Shown: positions 1-9,653, numbered from the stretch's first letter. The stretch is 32,851 nucleotides of DNA from Candidatus Zixiibacteriota bacterium (GCA_023127875.1 JAGMFA010000002.1:1-32851); one strand, 5' to 3'. Translations and numbers: made by a program. The notes: generated by a model not told the origin, from the letters alone.

Positions 1-36
1 GGATTCACCCTGAAGGGGACAAAAGGGGGTGAGGTA
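1..36. repeat. Partial copy of a CACCC/GGGGTG intergenic element
   Basis: The first bases carry a CACCC arm and a GGGGTGAGG arm. The reverse complement resembles the left half of the element at 11747-11801 (ACCTCACCCC, then TTTG, then TCCCCT). The window edge truncates it. The remaining bases to 131, downstream of the beta-barrel gene, show no gene or clear terminator. Confidence 0.4.
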
Positions 37-131
37 GAATACCGCTATGGTTTTACTCTTTCGTACAAATTTCAAAACTCTCGCCGACATAACCTTTCGT
101 CGAGGTAATAGGTCCATATCGTAGGGTAAGA

Positions 132-1307
132 TCAAAAATACACCCGGCTACGCAAGAGCAGGCTATGACCCTGGTTGTTGCCGTAAGCCTTGCCCTCTTT
201 GCCAACATTGATGTTGCCGATCAAGGTAAGCTCCACGTTCTCAGAGAAACTGTAGAGTGCAGTAGGCACAAAAGCAATGCTCCCATCTGAGAGGCTGACA
301 AGCGCTGACCCTCCAATTTTCAGAAGATCAGTTGCAGGATACTGGACGAAGCAGTAAAGCTGATCCCGGGTGATGCTTTTCTGCTCCTGGTAAAAAAAGC
401 GCAACCAGTCATTCAAGTCATACTGCCGGTAATCAGATTTGGCTAAGGAATGGTGGTAAAGCTCCAGCATCAGGTAAAGCTCGGAATCAAATGTATAATC
501 TGAGCCCACTACCAGTTCCCAGAAATCTTTACTTTCTTCTACAAAATTATAAGCTCCCTCTGCCCAAATACCCAAACCCAAAAGCTCTCCGGCAAAGTCA
601 CCACCAAGCATGCGGCGCTGGTGAGTTGTGATGAAGTTATAATAGGGGTAAGTGTAGTCGGTGACAGTCCACTCTGTTTCCGTCCCTATCACGGAAAAGT
701 CAAAATGTCCCCAGCGTCCCTTCAAACGCAAAAGCTTACCCGAATTTTGCCAGCTTGATTCCGGCGAATACAATGCTAAAAGACTGAAGCCATCTTTCAA
801 TGGCCAGTCGATGCGCAGTGCATTGTGCCCCGGCTGTTCATAGGTGGGATCCATAAGATCCTTGAAATTAAAAACATCGGTTGGGTTGAAGGCATAACCG
901 GTGCCGAGTGATATCTGCTGTTTTCCCACCATCAAGTCAAATGAGGGGAAAGAGAAACGCAAATAGGCGTTATCTAAGAAATTGCGATCCTCATAGGTGA
1001 ACTGGTAACGGTATCTCCTAAATGGGTGAACCGATGAAGTAACTTCTTTAGGAATAAAATCCCAGAAGTTCCAGTCGCGTTTTCCATGGTAAACTATCCA
1101 GTCAAAATTCGCCCCGAACTCTACGTTTTCGACCGGATTGCTTTTCAAATCCACCCGCAGTTTGTTGGATTGCAGTTGATAGTAATTGCCGTCCAGATAG
1201 ATCAGGGTGAATTGCGGCTCAAAATATCCGAAGATATCCACCTCCTGTGCACCCAGTTGGGGGATTAACAACAAAGAAAGAAGGGTGGCACAAAAAAACT
1301 TTCTCAT
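132..1307 (-). CDS. Outer-membrane beta-barrel protein (putative porin)
   Basis: The 391-residue product begins with a classic signal peptide (basic MRK, a leucine-rich core, cleavage near LGAQ), so it is exported. The mature part is a run of short amphipathic, aromatic-rich beta strands and ends in an aromatic residue (RSRVYF), as outer-membrane barrels recognised by the BAM complex usually do. A patch reading LMVGKQQISLGTGYAFNPTD resembles barrel proteins of the DUF1302/alginate-export type; this is a resemblance, not a family assignment. The ATG overlaps the stop of the upstream LolA-like gene by four bases (ATGA), so the two are translationally coupled and probably act together at the outer membrane. 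Substrate unknown. Confidence 0.7.
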   Translation of the reverse strand: MRKFFCATLLSLLLIPQLGAQEVDIFGYFEPQFTLIYLDGNYYQLQSNKLRVDLKSNPVENVEFGANFDWIVYHGKRDWNFWDFIPKEVTSSVHPFRRYRYQFTYEDRNFLDNAYLRFSFPSFDLMVGKQQISLGTGYAFNPTDVFNFKDLMDPTYEQPGHNALRIDWPLKDGFSLLALYSPESSWQNSGKLLRLKGRWGHFDFSVIGTETEWTVTDYTYPYYNFITTHQRRMLGGDFAGELLGLGIWAEGAYNFVEESKDFWELVVGSDYTFDSELYLMLELYHHSLAKSDYRQYDLNDWLRFFYQEQKSITRDQLYCFVQYPATDLLKIGGSALVSLSDGSIAFVPTALYSFSENVELTLIGNINVGKEGKAYGNNQGHSLLLRSRVYF

Positions 1308-2077
1308 TTCTTCATTCCCCTTTCGGTGAAAAGGTCATCTCCTAAATCCACCTTATAAGTTACCTCAAGAAACTCCATGTCGGTCCGGGTGCGGTCCAGT
1401 TTGTTGAACATCACCATTTGCATAGGGGTGGGTATTTTGTCGACCACCTTAATATCGCTAAGTACCAGCTGTTTTTCCAACAGGGTGGAATCATCATCTT
1501 GATAATAATCAATTACCAACGGGATGAAATCCTCCCTATCCACCCACATAACCAGTCTTGAATAGCCGGATGAGCTTTTTGGTTTGCGTTTCAACTCCAG
1601 CTTGTAGCAAAGCTTACCCTCTTTTTTTCCCTCCCCCAAAAGATGGGACCCAAACTCGTCAATGAAGGCATTCCCTGCTCCCATGTCTTCATAGGAGAAG
1701 TCACTGCCTTCCATCTTCTGTTTTTTTGCGTGTGTGGCAAGCTTTCTGACCCGACGCGTTCGTGGAAAGTAAACCCAGATATCATCTGCATTGTTGAGCA
1801 TCAAGATCGCCTGCCCCTTTACCCGACTGGGTTCTAAGTATTTCATGAGTGTCTTCTCACCGTGATTTTTAGAATATGCCTGATAAACAAAGGTGCGGGT
1901 TTTCCTGGAGGTGGTCATTATGGTCATTTTCATCTTGGCTTTCGATTGCGCCGGATTCATCACCTGGGTAACCTTTTGAATGATCGTATCAGCGGTTATC
2001 GTCACTTGAGCACTTGCGTTCTTCATACAGAAACATCCAATGAAAAAAACAAAAGGGATGTATTTTTTAAATTTCAT
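1304..2077 (-). CDS. LolA-like outer membrane lipoprotein-sorting protein
   Basis: The 257-residue product has a signal peptide (MKFKKYIPFVFFIGCF, cleavage near ASAQ) and then a LolA/LolB-type half-barrel sequence. Supporting segments are the early QSKAKMKMTI strand, KYLEPSRVKGQAILML, DDIWVYFPRTRRVRKLA and the MEGSDFSYEDMG motif typical of the 'outer membrane lipoprotein-sorting protein' family. Such proteins are periplasmic lipid or lipoprotein carriers and in many genomes are encoded beside an RND/MMPL exporter; none is present here. The ATG has a GGGAG Shine-Dalgarno about nine bases upstream and a good promoter at 2157-2184. It is the first gene of an operon with the beta-barrel gene. Family assignment is fairly secure; the cargo is unknown. 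Confidence 0.8.
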   Translation of the reverse strand: MKFKKYIPFVFFIGCFCMKNASAQVTITADTIIQKVTQVMNPAQSKAKMKMTIMTTSRKTRTFVYQAYSKNHGEKTLMKYLEPSRVKGQAILMLNNADDIWVYFPRTRRVRKLATHAKKQKMEGSDFSYEDMGAGNAFIDEFGSHLLGEGKKEGKLCYKLELKRKPKSSSGYSRLVMWVDREDFIPLVIDYYQDDDSTLLEKQLVLSDIKVVDKIPTPMQMVMFNKLDRTRTDMEFLEVTYKVDLGDDLFTERGMKK

Positions 2078-2156
2078 TGGGCTTTTCTCCCGATTATAGT
2101 ATTCTTCTCAACGTTGAGATTTTTTCACCTTTTAATCCTTCAATATTACTTTTTGA

Positions 2157-2184
2157 GTATTAAGTAAAAAAACAAATTTGTCAA
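2157..2184 (-). promoter_or_regulatory. Sigma-70-type promoter for the LolA-like/beta-barrel operon
   Basis: On the minus strand a perfect -35 TTGACA (2184-2179) is followed by a 16-base AT-rich spacer and TAATAC (2162-2157) as the -10. Transcription would start near 2150, leaving a leader of about 73 bases before the ATG at 2077. Confidence 0.65.
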
Positions 2185-2239
2185 CACTTTTATAGTTTCG
2201 TTTCTACTTTAGACTCACAAAGTCTTCAGTTTCTCACCC

Positions 2240-2340
2240 TTTTGCGGGGCAAGGTGCCCCGCCTACGTTTCCGTCCGAGACAAGTTCGGAAGCTACATTT
2301 CACAATCAAAGGGTAACGCACCAAGCGTCCGTTACCAACG
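2240..2340. repeat. Two REP-like hairpins in the 2078-2440 gap
   Basis: GCGGGGC (2244-2250) pairs with GCCCCGC (2256-2262), and GGTAACG (2312-2318) pairs with CGTTACC (2330-2336). No protein-coding signal was found in this 363-base gap. It otherwise holds the promoter at 2157-2184 and the terminator at 2361-2406. Confidence 0.5.
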
Positions 2341-2360
2341 AGACCCCCCCTTTTTACTCT

Positions 2361-2406
2361 GAATAAAAAACAACCCCCAACCCCGCACTTTGCGGGATCG
2401 GGGGGC
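2361..2406 (-). terminator. Rho-independent terminator of the C25 protease gene
   Basis: Read on the minus strand, a GC-rich interrupted stem (CCCCC...TGCGGG over CCCGCA...GGGGG, 2374-2405) is followed directly by TTGTTTTTTATT (2373-2362). It lies 35 bases past the protease stop codon. Confidence 0.75.
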
Positions 2407-2440
2407 GCTTTACAGTATACAAACTTAATTTTCATTCATT

Positions 2441-5400
2441 CTAACAAGGGGGCGCAGGCCCATCCTTATACAGGTAATTGATCAAATAGATTATGTCAGC
2501 TAAGTCCACAGTGCTATCGCAATTGGCATCGCCAGCTTCCAAAGGATCAGGTGCAGGACCATCCTTGTATAGATAGTTTATTAAATAAACTACGTCCGCC
2601 AGATCTATTACCTGATCTCCGTTAGCATCCCCGTGCATATAAGCTGGCTTTTTCAGTCCAAACCAATTCATGAGTTGCCTCATCAGGGTGTAGGAATTGT
2701 TGGGATATGCGCCTGTTTGAGGAACTGCCTCAAATGGAAATGCAAGGAATACCACTTTGTAGGTTGATTGTCCTGAAGCGGGATAGCGCAAGGCACAAGA
2801 ATCAAGCAAATCGGTAGTGCTAGTTCTGGAAAGACGATCCATCGGTACCCCCTCTCTCAAGTCTGAAGAGGTTTTTCCTGTTTGATAGAATATTGCAGTG
2901 GCACCTGATCCAGGAACTATGCAGTCTGACATATTATAAAATGGATAGCTTAAAGTAAAAGCCATTCCATCGGAGATGGTGTCATCGACAATCCCAGCTA
3001 CCGAATGTATGTTCTCATCATCCACGTGATCTGCCACATGCAGATACTCGGTGATGAAGGTATTGGGATCGTTATCATACAAAAGATCCTGGCTGGAGAG
3101 AAGCAGGTTTCCTCCGTCGTCCAGATAGGTCATCAACCGCTCCTGATCCGCGGCGGTCAGGGTTTTGGGACTTCCGATAGTCCCGTAGTCTGGACCTGTG
3201 CTCCATACCACTGCCTGATAGAGTTCAAAGACGGTATCCGGAGGGCATCCTTGAGTTTCATAGGTCCATACATTGTATGGTATCCCAGACGAATCTAAAG
3301 CGGTGAAGAAGTATTGTTGGTAATCTTCCCCACCATCATCATCCACATACAGAATGGGCTTCTGACCTATGAAAACGTCAAATGTTTCCTCTGTGTAATA
3401 AGGACCCCAGCCGCTGATCTGCAAGATCATGGAAGCCTTATGTCCTTGGGGACAATTTTGATCCGCAGTGAATCGATATGGAGTAAGGGAGCTTCCGGTT
3501 TCGCCCGCTGCTATGTCCGGATAGGATGCGCTGGCCACATCGATGGCGATATAAGGATCGTTGCATATCAAGTTAGCCGTAATCTGGATTTCTCCAGCAC
3601 TGCCGTCGTTTTTCAAAGTTACGGTTATGTCACAGGTCTCACCCGGATCAGGCTTTCCATTGTCGTTTCCGCCGATATCGTCTGTCTCCTTGGACTCATA
3701 AACCAGTATGGGAGCATGGGCCACCACAGTCGGATTATCATAGCTCCAGCTTCCATTGGTAGCTTCTATATCCAACTGGAAAGTGATAACCTCCAGGTCT
3801 GGTATTTCTGGAGAGACGTAGAAGACGAAAGCATCCTGACACACCACAGTGCCTCCGCTGGGTATGTCTCCCCATTCCTCATAGTTGTCGATAATAGTAA
3901 CCAGTGGGTGAGTGGTGGAAAGTGTGGCATGCACATCCAGGGCGGTGGAATCGCCGAAATTCTTCAGCACAATAGGCATCTCGATGGTCTCTGCGAAATC
4001 AACATCTCCGTCGCTGTTTCCCCGACTCTCACCCAGACTATCATCATCAATGCTATAACTTTCGAAGGCGACATAAGCATCTCCCGGCGGGATGACGTTT
4101 ATGGAGTCCTCAAAAGGAAGCTGATTGTGGGCGGTGATGGTCAGCTCTATGTAGCCCAATGTGGTGGGTGAAACATACAGGGTTGCCTCTCCGTTGGCAT
4201 CCGTGTATGCGGTCTCAAAAACCTCCGATCCTTTTCTCAGGCAGACCAAAGCTCCAAACAAGGGACCTTTGCTTGCAGTTTCAACCGTGATCTCCACCGG
4301 ATAGGAGGGCAACATGGGAATGGTGCCGGGGAAAGTAACCATCAGGTCGTCGGCAATATAAGTCCAGATATCAACCGATGGGTCACCCATCACATTGTAC
4401 ATGTCAAAGTAGTAATTCGTACGTCCCCCTCCGCCATAGTATTCTGAAAGATACCACAGCGCCTTATCGGTCATGGAGACCACCGAATAACAGGTTTCCT
4501 CAAATGCGGCTTTGAACATCCTTTTTTCCAGGATGTCATCCTCATCCCAATAAGAGGAAGCTGAAGCTCCCCAGAAAGCTATTCCGCCTTTATTGGGGAC
4601 TTTAACCCAAACCTCACCAAAGCACTCGGTTTGATCGAAAGGATTGGTGGAACAGGCATGCGAGAGCACCAGAGGATATTCATCTGCGTTGGAGAGAGCC
4701 CTGACATTGGTACTATTGAACGGCACACAACCCCAACCGCTGGGGCCTCCGTGACCGGAGTAGCAAACCACACTTCTGCCGGCATTCACGCAGTTGGTGA
4801 TATCAGAAGTACTTCCGCCCAATCTTTCCCAGATGCTGTCAGCAAACACTCCATTGGGCGTAAGATAGTTCTGGATCACGTATCGGTGAGTAATTTCTGC
4901 GGTTAGACCGGCATCGTCGGAGGCAATAAAACATTCATGCCTCATCCATTCCAGATCAGGCGAAGTCGGGTTTTCATAATACCGCAGTTTGTTTACCATA
5001 TTGGTTGCTTCGGTGGTGTTGCGCACCGGGAATCTGGCTCGATAAATGTCGGCAAATCTATCTCCGTCCATCTGCACATAGTAAAGATCGGTGGCAGTTC
5101 CGCTGTATGATCCGTTGTAGGTGGGGATCCAGCCGACATCTCCAAACAAAAGGACGTAGGTGGGGGGGATAGGCCAGGTGTCATAAGCCTCTGAAATGTA
5201 ATTTTTGATACTGGTGGTGGAGGTGCCAGTCTGGGTGGTGTTTGCAACAGTCACATGATAACCTTTCTTACTCTTCCACTCCGCCAGAGGAGCCGCCTGG
5301 GCTTCAAAGCTATCGTGGACGATGATAAGGTATCCTATGGGCAAATCCGGAGCTCCCTTGACTATGTCCTGATATGCCGAATAGTTGATAAACATATCCC

Positions 5401-6145
5401 GGCATGCCTCCTCAAAGGGCGGAGAGGCATAGCGATAGAGCATATCCTCGGTTTGAACCCTATCTGAACCTCTCAGATTTACCTGCACCCTTATATGGGA
5501 GTATAACTTCAATTTGCCCATCACTGGATTGTAAGAAACAGGCGAGATCTCCACAGTCACAAATCTGTGCCCACGTATGATACCTATCTCCCCTTTCTTA
5601 GTCAATTCTGTCGGGTAGAAGCTGTCCCTTTGGTATGCTTCCTCATGGATCACAAACTCCGCTGCCTCCCAGGCACCTTCAATTTTGGGAATGGGCGGCT
5701 GAATGGGAATGATTCGATTAAGTATGCCCAATTCCTCTAAGGATTTTTCCTCAAACTCAGATGAGATCACCTCCACCTCCACTTCAGCCCCATAAGGGAT
5801 CTGAATCATTTTTCTGAGCACCGGCAAATTGGGCTCACCGATAACATTGGTTATGCCACATTCCGGTATGCTGAGTTGATTGAAAACCCCTCCCTTGGTG
5901 GTTACCTCCTCAGACCACATGCCAAATATCTGAACATCAAAAACCACCTGTTCAAAATTTGACTCTAAAACGTTGATTTGAGGGGTCTTCTCCACCCCAG
6001 GGATAAGCTCTATCCATTCTGGATTAGAGTTGGCCCACAAAGGCGTCGAGCTAAAACAGAACCAGCCCAACAATAAGAGCAGAAGCCCGGTGAGCTTAGG
6101 TCGCCAAGATCCATGGGACTGGTTCAAACCTTTAGAGTTTAGCAT
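2441..6145 (-). CDS. Secreted C25 (gingipain-type) cysteine protease with C-terminal dockerin
   Basis: The 1234-residue product is an extracellular caspase-fold cysteine endopeptidase. Order of parts: signal peptide with hydrophobic core about residues 18-33; a C25 propeptide-like region about 45-250; a peptidase C25 domain about 268-600 with catalytic His465 (CYSGHGG) and Cys498 (VLSHACST); Ig-like/CARDB-like beta modules about 600-930, including two acidic SDGDVDFAE / DNGKPDPGE segments; a domain starting ILYVDDDGG around 935-1160; and two type-I dockerin repeats at about 1170-1234, each with a calcium loop ([26 protein letters not shown]) and a [12 protein letters not shown] helix. The ATG is preceded by a strong AAGGAGG. 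The gene is monocistronic, with its own promoter and terminator. Both catalytic residues and all loops look intact. The peptide specificity (Arg or Lys) cannot be read here. Confidence 0.92.
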   Translation of the reverse strand: MLNSKGLNQSHGSWRPKLTGLLLLLLGWFCFSSTPLWANSNPEWIELIPGVEKTPQINVLESNFEQVVFDVQIFGMWSEEVTTKGGVFNQLSIPECGITNVIGEPNLPVLRKMIQIPYGAEVEVEVISSEFEEKSLEELGILNRIIPIQPPIPKIEGAWEAAEFVIHEEAYQRDSFYPTELTKKGEIGIIRGHRFVTVEISPVSYNPVMGKLKLYSHIRVQVNLRGSDRVQTEDMLYRYASPPFEEACRDMFINYSAYQDIVKGAPDLPIGYLIIVHDSFEAQAAPLAEWKSKKGYHVTVANTTQTGTSTTSIKNYISEAYDTWPIPPTYVLLFGDVGWIPTYNGSYSGTATDLYYVQMDGDRFADIYRARFPVRNTTEATNMVNKLRYYENPTSPDLEWMRHECFIASDDAGLTAEITHRYVIQNYLTPNGVFADSIWERLGGSTSDITNCVNAGRSVVCYSGHGGPSGWGCVPFNSTNVRALSNADEYPLVLSHACSTNPFDQTECFGEVWVKVPNKGGIAFWGASASSYWDEDDILEKRMFKAAFEETCYSVVSMTDKALWYLSEYYGGGGRTNYYFDMYNVMGDPSVDIWTYIADDLMVTFPGTIPMLPSYPVEITVETASKGPLFGALVCLRKGSEVFETAYTDANGEATLYVSPTTLGYIELTITAHNQLPFEDSINVIPPGDAYVAFESYSIDDDSLGESRGNSDGDVDFAETIEMPIVLKNFGDSTALDVHATLSTTHPLVTIIDNYEEWGDIPSGGTVVCQDAFVFYVSPEIPDLEVITFQLDIEATNGSWSYDNPTVVAHAPILVYESKETDDIGGNDNGKPDPGETCDITVTLKNDGSAGEIQITANLICNDPYIAIDVASASYPDIAAGETGSSLTPYRFTADQNCPQGHKASMILQISGWGPYYTEETFDVFIGQKPILYVDDDGGEDYQQYFFTALDSSGIPYNVWTYETQGCPPDTVFELYQAVVWSTGPDYGTIGSPKTLTAADQERLMTYLDDGGNLLLSSQDLLYDNDPNTFITEYLHVADHVDDENIHSVAGIVDDTISDGMAFTLSYPFYNMSDCIVPGSGATAIFYQTGKTSSDLREGVPMDRLSRTSTTDLLDSCALRYPASGQSTYKVVFLAFPFEAVPQTGAYPNNSYTLMRQLMNWFGLKKPAYMHGDANGDQVIDLADVVYLINYLYKDGPAPDPLEAGDANCDSTVDLADIIYLINYLYKDGPAPPC

Positions 6146-6260
6146 GCCAACCTCCTTGAAAGTTGAGAGTTAAAAGAAATGTTGTCGGTAAAAAAATGAA
6201 TTTCTGAATCGTAGCCAGGCAAAACTTCCCTTCCTTCAATAATATTTCTTTCTAATTTAT

Positions 6261-6288
6261 AAAATAACAGAAAATCCAGCTTTGTCAA
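6261..6288 (-). promoter_or_regulatory. Sigma-70-type promoter for the C25 protease
   Basis: Minus-strand TTGACA (6288-6283), a 16-base spacer and TATTTT (6266-6261). The predicted leader is about 108 bases and AT-rich, ending in the AAGGAGG ribosome-binding site next to the ATG at 6145. Confidence 0.6.
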
Positions 6289-6326
6289 TTCTTTTCTGTG
6301 TTGTAGAGACCAAATACAAATCATAC

Positions 6327-6446
6327 ATCCCGCCAAAGGCGGGATCAGTGCGAGGCGAGACGAAGTGCAGAATAAACTCAGCCTGAATCAGAGATGAAGG
6401 TGGGTGAAGCCTGCCAGCCGTGCACGGACGCCCACCCGTACGGGTG
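6327..6446. repeat. Palindromic repeats in the 6146-6562 gap
   Basis: An 8-bp stem, ATCCCGCC/GGCGGGAT with loop AAA (6327-6345), lies just upstream of the protease promoter. A perfect 14-base palindrome, CACCCGTACGGGTG (6433-6446), sits inside a wider imperfect GC-rich inverted repeat. I see no gene in this gap; apparent short open frames here are built from repeat sequence. Confidence 0.5.
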
Positions 6447-6562
6447 CCTGCCCGTCTGGGGAACACCCGCGTGGGACAAGGGAATCAACTTTGGGTTGCA
6501 CAAATTATTGGGCTTTTCGGCTGGATGAATTGAGCAACTCCATTTTGGGGAACCACCTTTGT

Positions 6563-7318
6563 TCAATCTGTCACCACCGCCAGGGTCATTCCAAGGATTT
6601 TTTCAGCTCCGGCTTGTTTTAACATCCGGGCGCACTCGTTTAGAGTCGCTCCAGTGGTGATTACGTCGTCGACTAAAATCACTTTTTTATCGTTTATCCT
6701 CTCGGGCTGAGTAACCACGAAAGCTTCCCTTACGTTTTCCGCTCTTTGTTGAGGATTCAGATAGGTCTGATCTTTAGTATTCTTTTTCCTTTTGAGGATC
6801 TCTTTGGCCAGGGGAAGATTTATCGCCTGGGAGACGCCATCCGCCAGAATCTCACTTTGATTAAACCCCCTCTCCCTATGTCTGGCACGATGCAAAGGAA
6901 CCGGAATCACCAGATCACAGTTTGCAAAATCTCTGTCCGGTGCTACCATCTTCCCCAAACTTTGCGCCAGCCGCTTACCCAGAGGGATCTTCTTGTCATA
7001 TTTGAATCGATGAATGAGCTTCTGATAATTGTCGTCGAAGGTGCCCAAAGATCTGACCGCGAGTATCTTTCGATCTTCCGGCCTTCTCAGATAAGGACAC
7101 TGATGCTCGGAAACTGTCTTTTCATCTTGAAGAAAGGACTTGCAATAGGGACAGAAGGGAGCAGGAAGGAGAGCTAAAGTTTTCCAGCACTCCTCACAGA
7201 TGTCTTTTTCCTTTCTCCCTAATGGTTTTTCGCAGATGGGGCAACTTTGAGGATAAACCAAATCTAAGATGTCATTCTTAAGCTCAAGGAGAAAATGTTT
7301 TGTCTTGAAAAAAAGCAT
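6563..7318 (-). CDS. comF: ComF-family phosphoribosyltransferase-like protein
   Basis: The 251-residue product has the ComF layout. An N-terminal zinc-ribbon-like part has cysteine pairs CPIC (26-29), CEEC (41-44) and CPYC (56-59). A type-I phosphoribosyltransferase domain follows, with the PRPP-binding loop KVILVDDVITTGATL near the C terminus. ComF proteins are linked to DNA uptake and recombination in competent bacteria, but the enzymatic reaction is not established. The family is widespread in non-competent lineages too. It starts 34 bases after lgt, so it is probably co-transcribed, although no clear Shine-Dalgarno precedes the ATG. No other competence gene is present in the window. Confidence 0.88.
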   Translation of the reverse strand: MLFFKTKHFLLELKNDILDLVYPQSCPICEKPLGRKEKDICEECWKTLALLPAPFCPYCKSFLQDEKTVSEHQCPYLRRPEDRKILAVRSLGTFDDNYQKLIHRFKYDKKIPLGKRLAQSLGKMVAPDRDFANCDLVIPVPLHRARHRERGFNQSEILADGVSQAINLPLAKEILKRKKNTKDQTYLNPQQRAENVREAFVVTQPERINDKKVILVDDVITTGATLNECARMLKQAGAEKILGMTLAVVTD

Positions 7319-7352
7319 AAGGCTTAAGAAAAAATTAAAGGCAGGCTTTCAG

Positions 7353-8192
7353 CTATTCCTTCAAACTCAAGTCGTCTTTGGAAGAGAGCTTTATTTTTGA
7401 TTTTTTTCTCAGATAGTTCCACATGAAGAGGGAGAAGATGAAAATCAAAACAATCAAAGCCTGATTGACGGTGAAACGCGCCCCACCGATTTTAGCAAAG
7501 ACCATGCTCTCCTCATAGTATCTGAAGAAATCGATGGTGAATCTTGCCACCGAATAAAAGATTAGCATCAGCCAAAAGGTGAAGCCGTGGAAACGTTTGA
7601 ACTTGTCCAAGGCTAAAAGAATTCCAAAGATGAAAAACCCGTAGAAGGAAGCAACCAGTTGAACAGGAAAAATGGGAGTATCCGGGAACATATACCCTGC
7701 CGGAGAGTCGGGAGGGAAAATGACAGCAAGAAAGCTCTGACTGGGTTCCCCAAAGCAACAGCCGTTGAGAAAACACCCGATGCGAGCTATGCCCAAGCCC
7801 AGCATGATGGAGGGAGCTACCGCGTCGGCGATCCTCCATACAGAAAGCTTCTTTATATGAATGTAAATTATGCCGCAGACGATTGCCAGAACCAATCCCC
7901 CGAACATGGATAGCCCACCAATGCCTATCTCCCCTGTGCTTTGAATGGGGTTGATCATGTCTAAAATGTGGCCCTCAAACTCTTCTAAATGATAAATCAC
8001 ATAAAAGAATCTGGACCCTACAATGGCAGAGATCAAAATGATCAGGGAAAGATCGGGAAGCCACTGGGTCCCCAGTCTCTCCCGTTTGGCTCTTCTGGCG
8101 GAAAACCAAATGGCCGATATGAAAGCTAAGGCTAAAAGAAAACCGTATGTTCTGACCGCCACAGGTCCAAGCTTGACAAGAACAGGAAACAC
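7353..8192 (-). CDS. lgt: Prolipoprotein diacylglyceryl transferase
   Basis: Lgt is the inner-membrane enzyme that moves diacylglycerol from phosphatidylglycerol to the lipobox cysteine of prolipoproteins, the first step of lipoprotein maturation. The 279-residue product has about seven membrane helices and the Lgt signature GLGIARIGCFLNGCCFG, with its essential arginine and asparagine, plus the AVGSRFFYVIYH-like helix. I chose GTG at 8192 because GGAG lies five bases upstream; a TTG one codon earlier is also open. At the position of the histidine studied in E. coli Lgt (H103, motif SFHGG) this protein reads SMFGG. Candidate substrate in the window: the HEAT-repeat lipoprotein at 26110-27510. 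Confidence 0.92.
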   Translation of the reverse strand: MFPVLVKLGPVAVRTYGFLLALAFISAIWFSARRAKRERLGTQWLPDLSLIILISAIVGSRFFYVIYHLEEFEGHILDMINPIQSTGEIGIGGLSMFGGLVLAIVCGIIYIHIKKLSVWRIADAVAPSIMLGLGIARIGCFLNGCCFGEPSQSFLAVIFPPDSPAGYMFPDTPIFPVQLVASFYGFFIFGILLALDKFKRFHGFTFWLMLIFYSVARFTIDFFRYYEESMVFAKIGGARFTVNQALIVLIFIFSLFMWNYLRKKSKIKLSSKDDLSLKE

Positions 8193-8289
8193 CAATTCTC
8201 CAGAGCAAAGTATTTGTAAGTGTCTTCTTTCAGATGGTGGCTAACACATGAGAATAAGTCAGCATCAAAAAAATCGGTTTTTTTACCTC

Positions 8290-8398
8290 GCCCCCTATCT
8301 CCCCTTCAGGGTAAACCCCTCTCCATTGCATGGAGAGGGGGACGGGGGGAGAGGTCAACGAATTCGATTCTCTTAGGGGCGGATAAATCCGCTTCCTA
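8290..8398. repeat. Purine/pyrimidine stem element between lgt and rodA
   Basis: CCCCTCTCCA (8316-8325) pairs with TGGAGAGGGG (8331-8340), followed by GACGGGGGGAGAGG. This is the same core as the element at 27569-27620. A second small palindrome, GCGGATAAATCCGC, follows near 8380. No gene is present in the 8193-8429 gap. Confidence 0.6.
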
Positions 8399-8429
8399 CA
8401 TTTCCTAAGGTTTTTCTCTTTCTCTTATG

Positions 8430-9653
8430 TTAATACTCATACCACCTGGAATTGATTGCCACAAGGATTCCTAAAAGCATCCAGGAAAGAAGCATGGAGG
8501 AGCCACCATAACTGACGAAAGGCAAGGGGAGACCGGTAACCGGCATAACGCCAAGGGTCATCCCGATATTGACCATCATCTGAAAGCCAATTATGGCGAT
8601 CAGCCCAATTGCCACATTGCTGGCGAAAGTATTCCTGGTCTTTTGAGCAATCAGGATTCCTTTGATTATGAGAAAAGTAAATAATCCCAAAAGAATGATC
8701 CCACCTAACAATCCGAATTCCTCCCCCAGCACGGAGAAGACAAAATCGGTATGTTGATGGGGAAGAAAAGCTAACTTTGTCTGGCTTCCCTGTAAATATC
8801 CTTTTCCCACCAGCCCACCCGATCCAATGGCTATCTTGGATTGAATTATCTGGTAACCCGCCCCCAGCGGATCCCGTCCCGGATCTAAAAATACGATGAT
8901 GCGCTGTTGTTGATAATGGTGCAGTTTGTTCCAGACCAACGGGGTAATTGTTCCAAAGGCTAAGTTGAGCAAAAGAAAGCCCATAGAAAAGATGAAGGTT
9001 GGTTTCAGGCGATATAATAGCATAATCAGAATCAAGAAGAACAAAGCCCAGGATAGCGGGTGAAAGCCGCAGATCAGGCTGATGACCGGAGAGATTATCA
9101 GGAAAAGATAGAAAAGTGGAACCCCGGACCACAAAAGCATGGAGATTAAAATGGCAAAGAAAACCAGTGAGGTTCCCAGATCGGGCTGTTTCAAAATCAG
9201 AAGTGCGGGCAAAAGTGCCATCCCCACCACGCTGGCCAGCCATCTGAAGCTATAAATGGAACGCTTGGAATAAGCTAAGTATCTGGCTAAGGCAAAGATG
9301 GTGGCGATCTTGGCAAACTCCGCGGGTTGAACATTGAAACCACCTACAGATATCCACCGTGAAGCTCCCATCTTGGATGAGCCGATCATCAAAATCAAAA
9401 CCAGGGTGAGAAGGGAGAGGAAGTATAATACATAGGAAAAAATATCGTAAAACCTCAAAGGGATAAAGAAAGTTAAAGCACAAGCTGAGAGTCCCAGCAA
9501 AACCCAGATGATCTGCTTGATATAGATCCCTCTCTCTATGAGATTGTCACTATGAAGTTTGGCACTATAAATCAATAATATCCCGATTATGGACAGGATC
9601 AAGGCGACGATGACAAGCGTTAAGTCGAATTCTTTTGAGCGAAATTTTATCAT
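8430..9653 (-). CDS. rodA: Rod-shape-determining SEDS glycosyltransferase RodA
   Basis: RodA polymerises lipid II into glycan strands during elongation, paired with the class-B PBP encoded 38 bases upstream. The 407-residue product has about ten membrane helices and the SEDS landmarks: GASRWISVGGFNVQPAEFAK (about 96-115), the extracellular loop ending LPHQHTDFVFSVLGEE (Asp303 region), and the C-terminal PFVSYGGSS (about 378-386). Length is typical of RodA. Its position next to PBP2 and MreC/MreD, rather than beside division genes, supports RodA over FtsW. The ATG at 9653 lacks an obvious Shine-Dalgarno. Confidence 0.94.
   Translation of the reverse strand: MIKFRSKEFDLTLVIVALILSIIGILLIYSAKLHSDNLIERGIYIKQIIWVLLGLSACALTFFIPLRFYDIFSYVLYFLSLLTLVLILMIGSSKMGASRWISVGGFNVQPAEFAKIATIFALARYLAYSKRSIYSFRWLASVVGMALLPALLILKQPDLGTSLVFFAILISMLLWSGVPLFYLFLIISPVISLICGFHPLSWALFFLILIMLLYRLKPTFIFSMGFLLLNLAFGTITPLVWNKLHHYQQQRIIVFLDPGRDPLGAGYQIIQSKIAIGSGGLVGKGYLQGSQTKLAFLPHQHTDFVFSVLGEEFGLLGGIILLGLFTFLIIKGILIAQKTRNTFASNVAIGLIAIIGFQMMVNIGMTLGVMPVTGLPLPFVSYGGSSMLLSWMLLGILVAINSRWYEY

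Noticed and set aside
2226..2435. 69-residue minus-strand frame after the protease gene
   Set aside because: It is composed of the terminator and two hairpin repeats, with Arg/Gly-rich low-complexity translation and no ribosome-binding site.
3314..4171. 285-residue plus-strand frame inside the protease gene
   Set aside because: It is antisense to a well-supported secreted protein with intact domains; no start signals or recognisable motif.
6257..6622. Several 60-70 residue frames between the protease and comF
   Set aside because: They run through palindromic repeats and the protease promoter, on both strands, with no recognisable domain.
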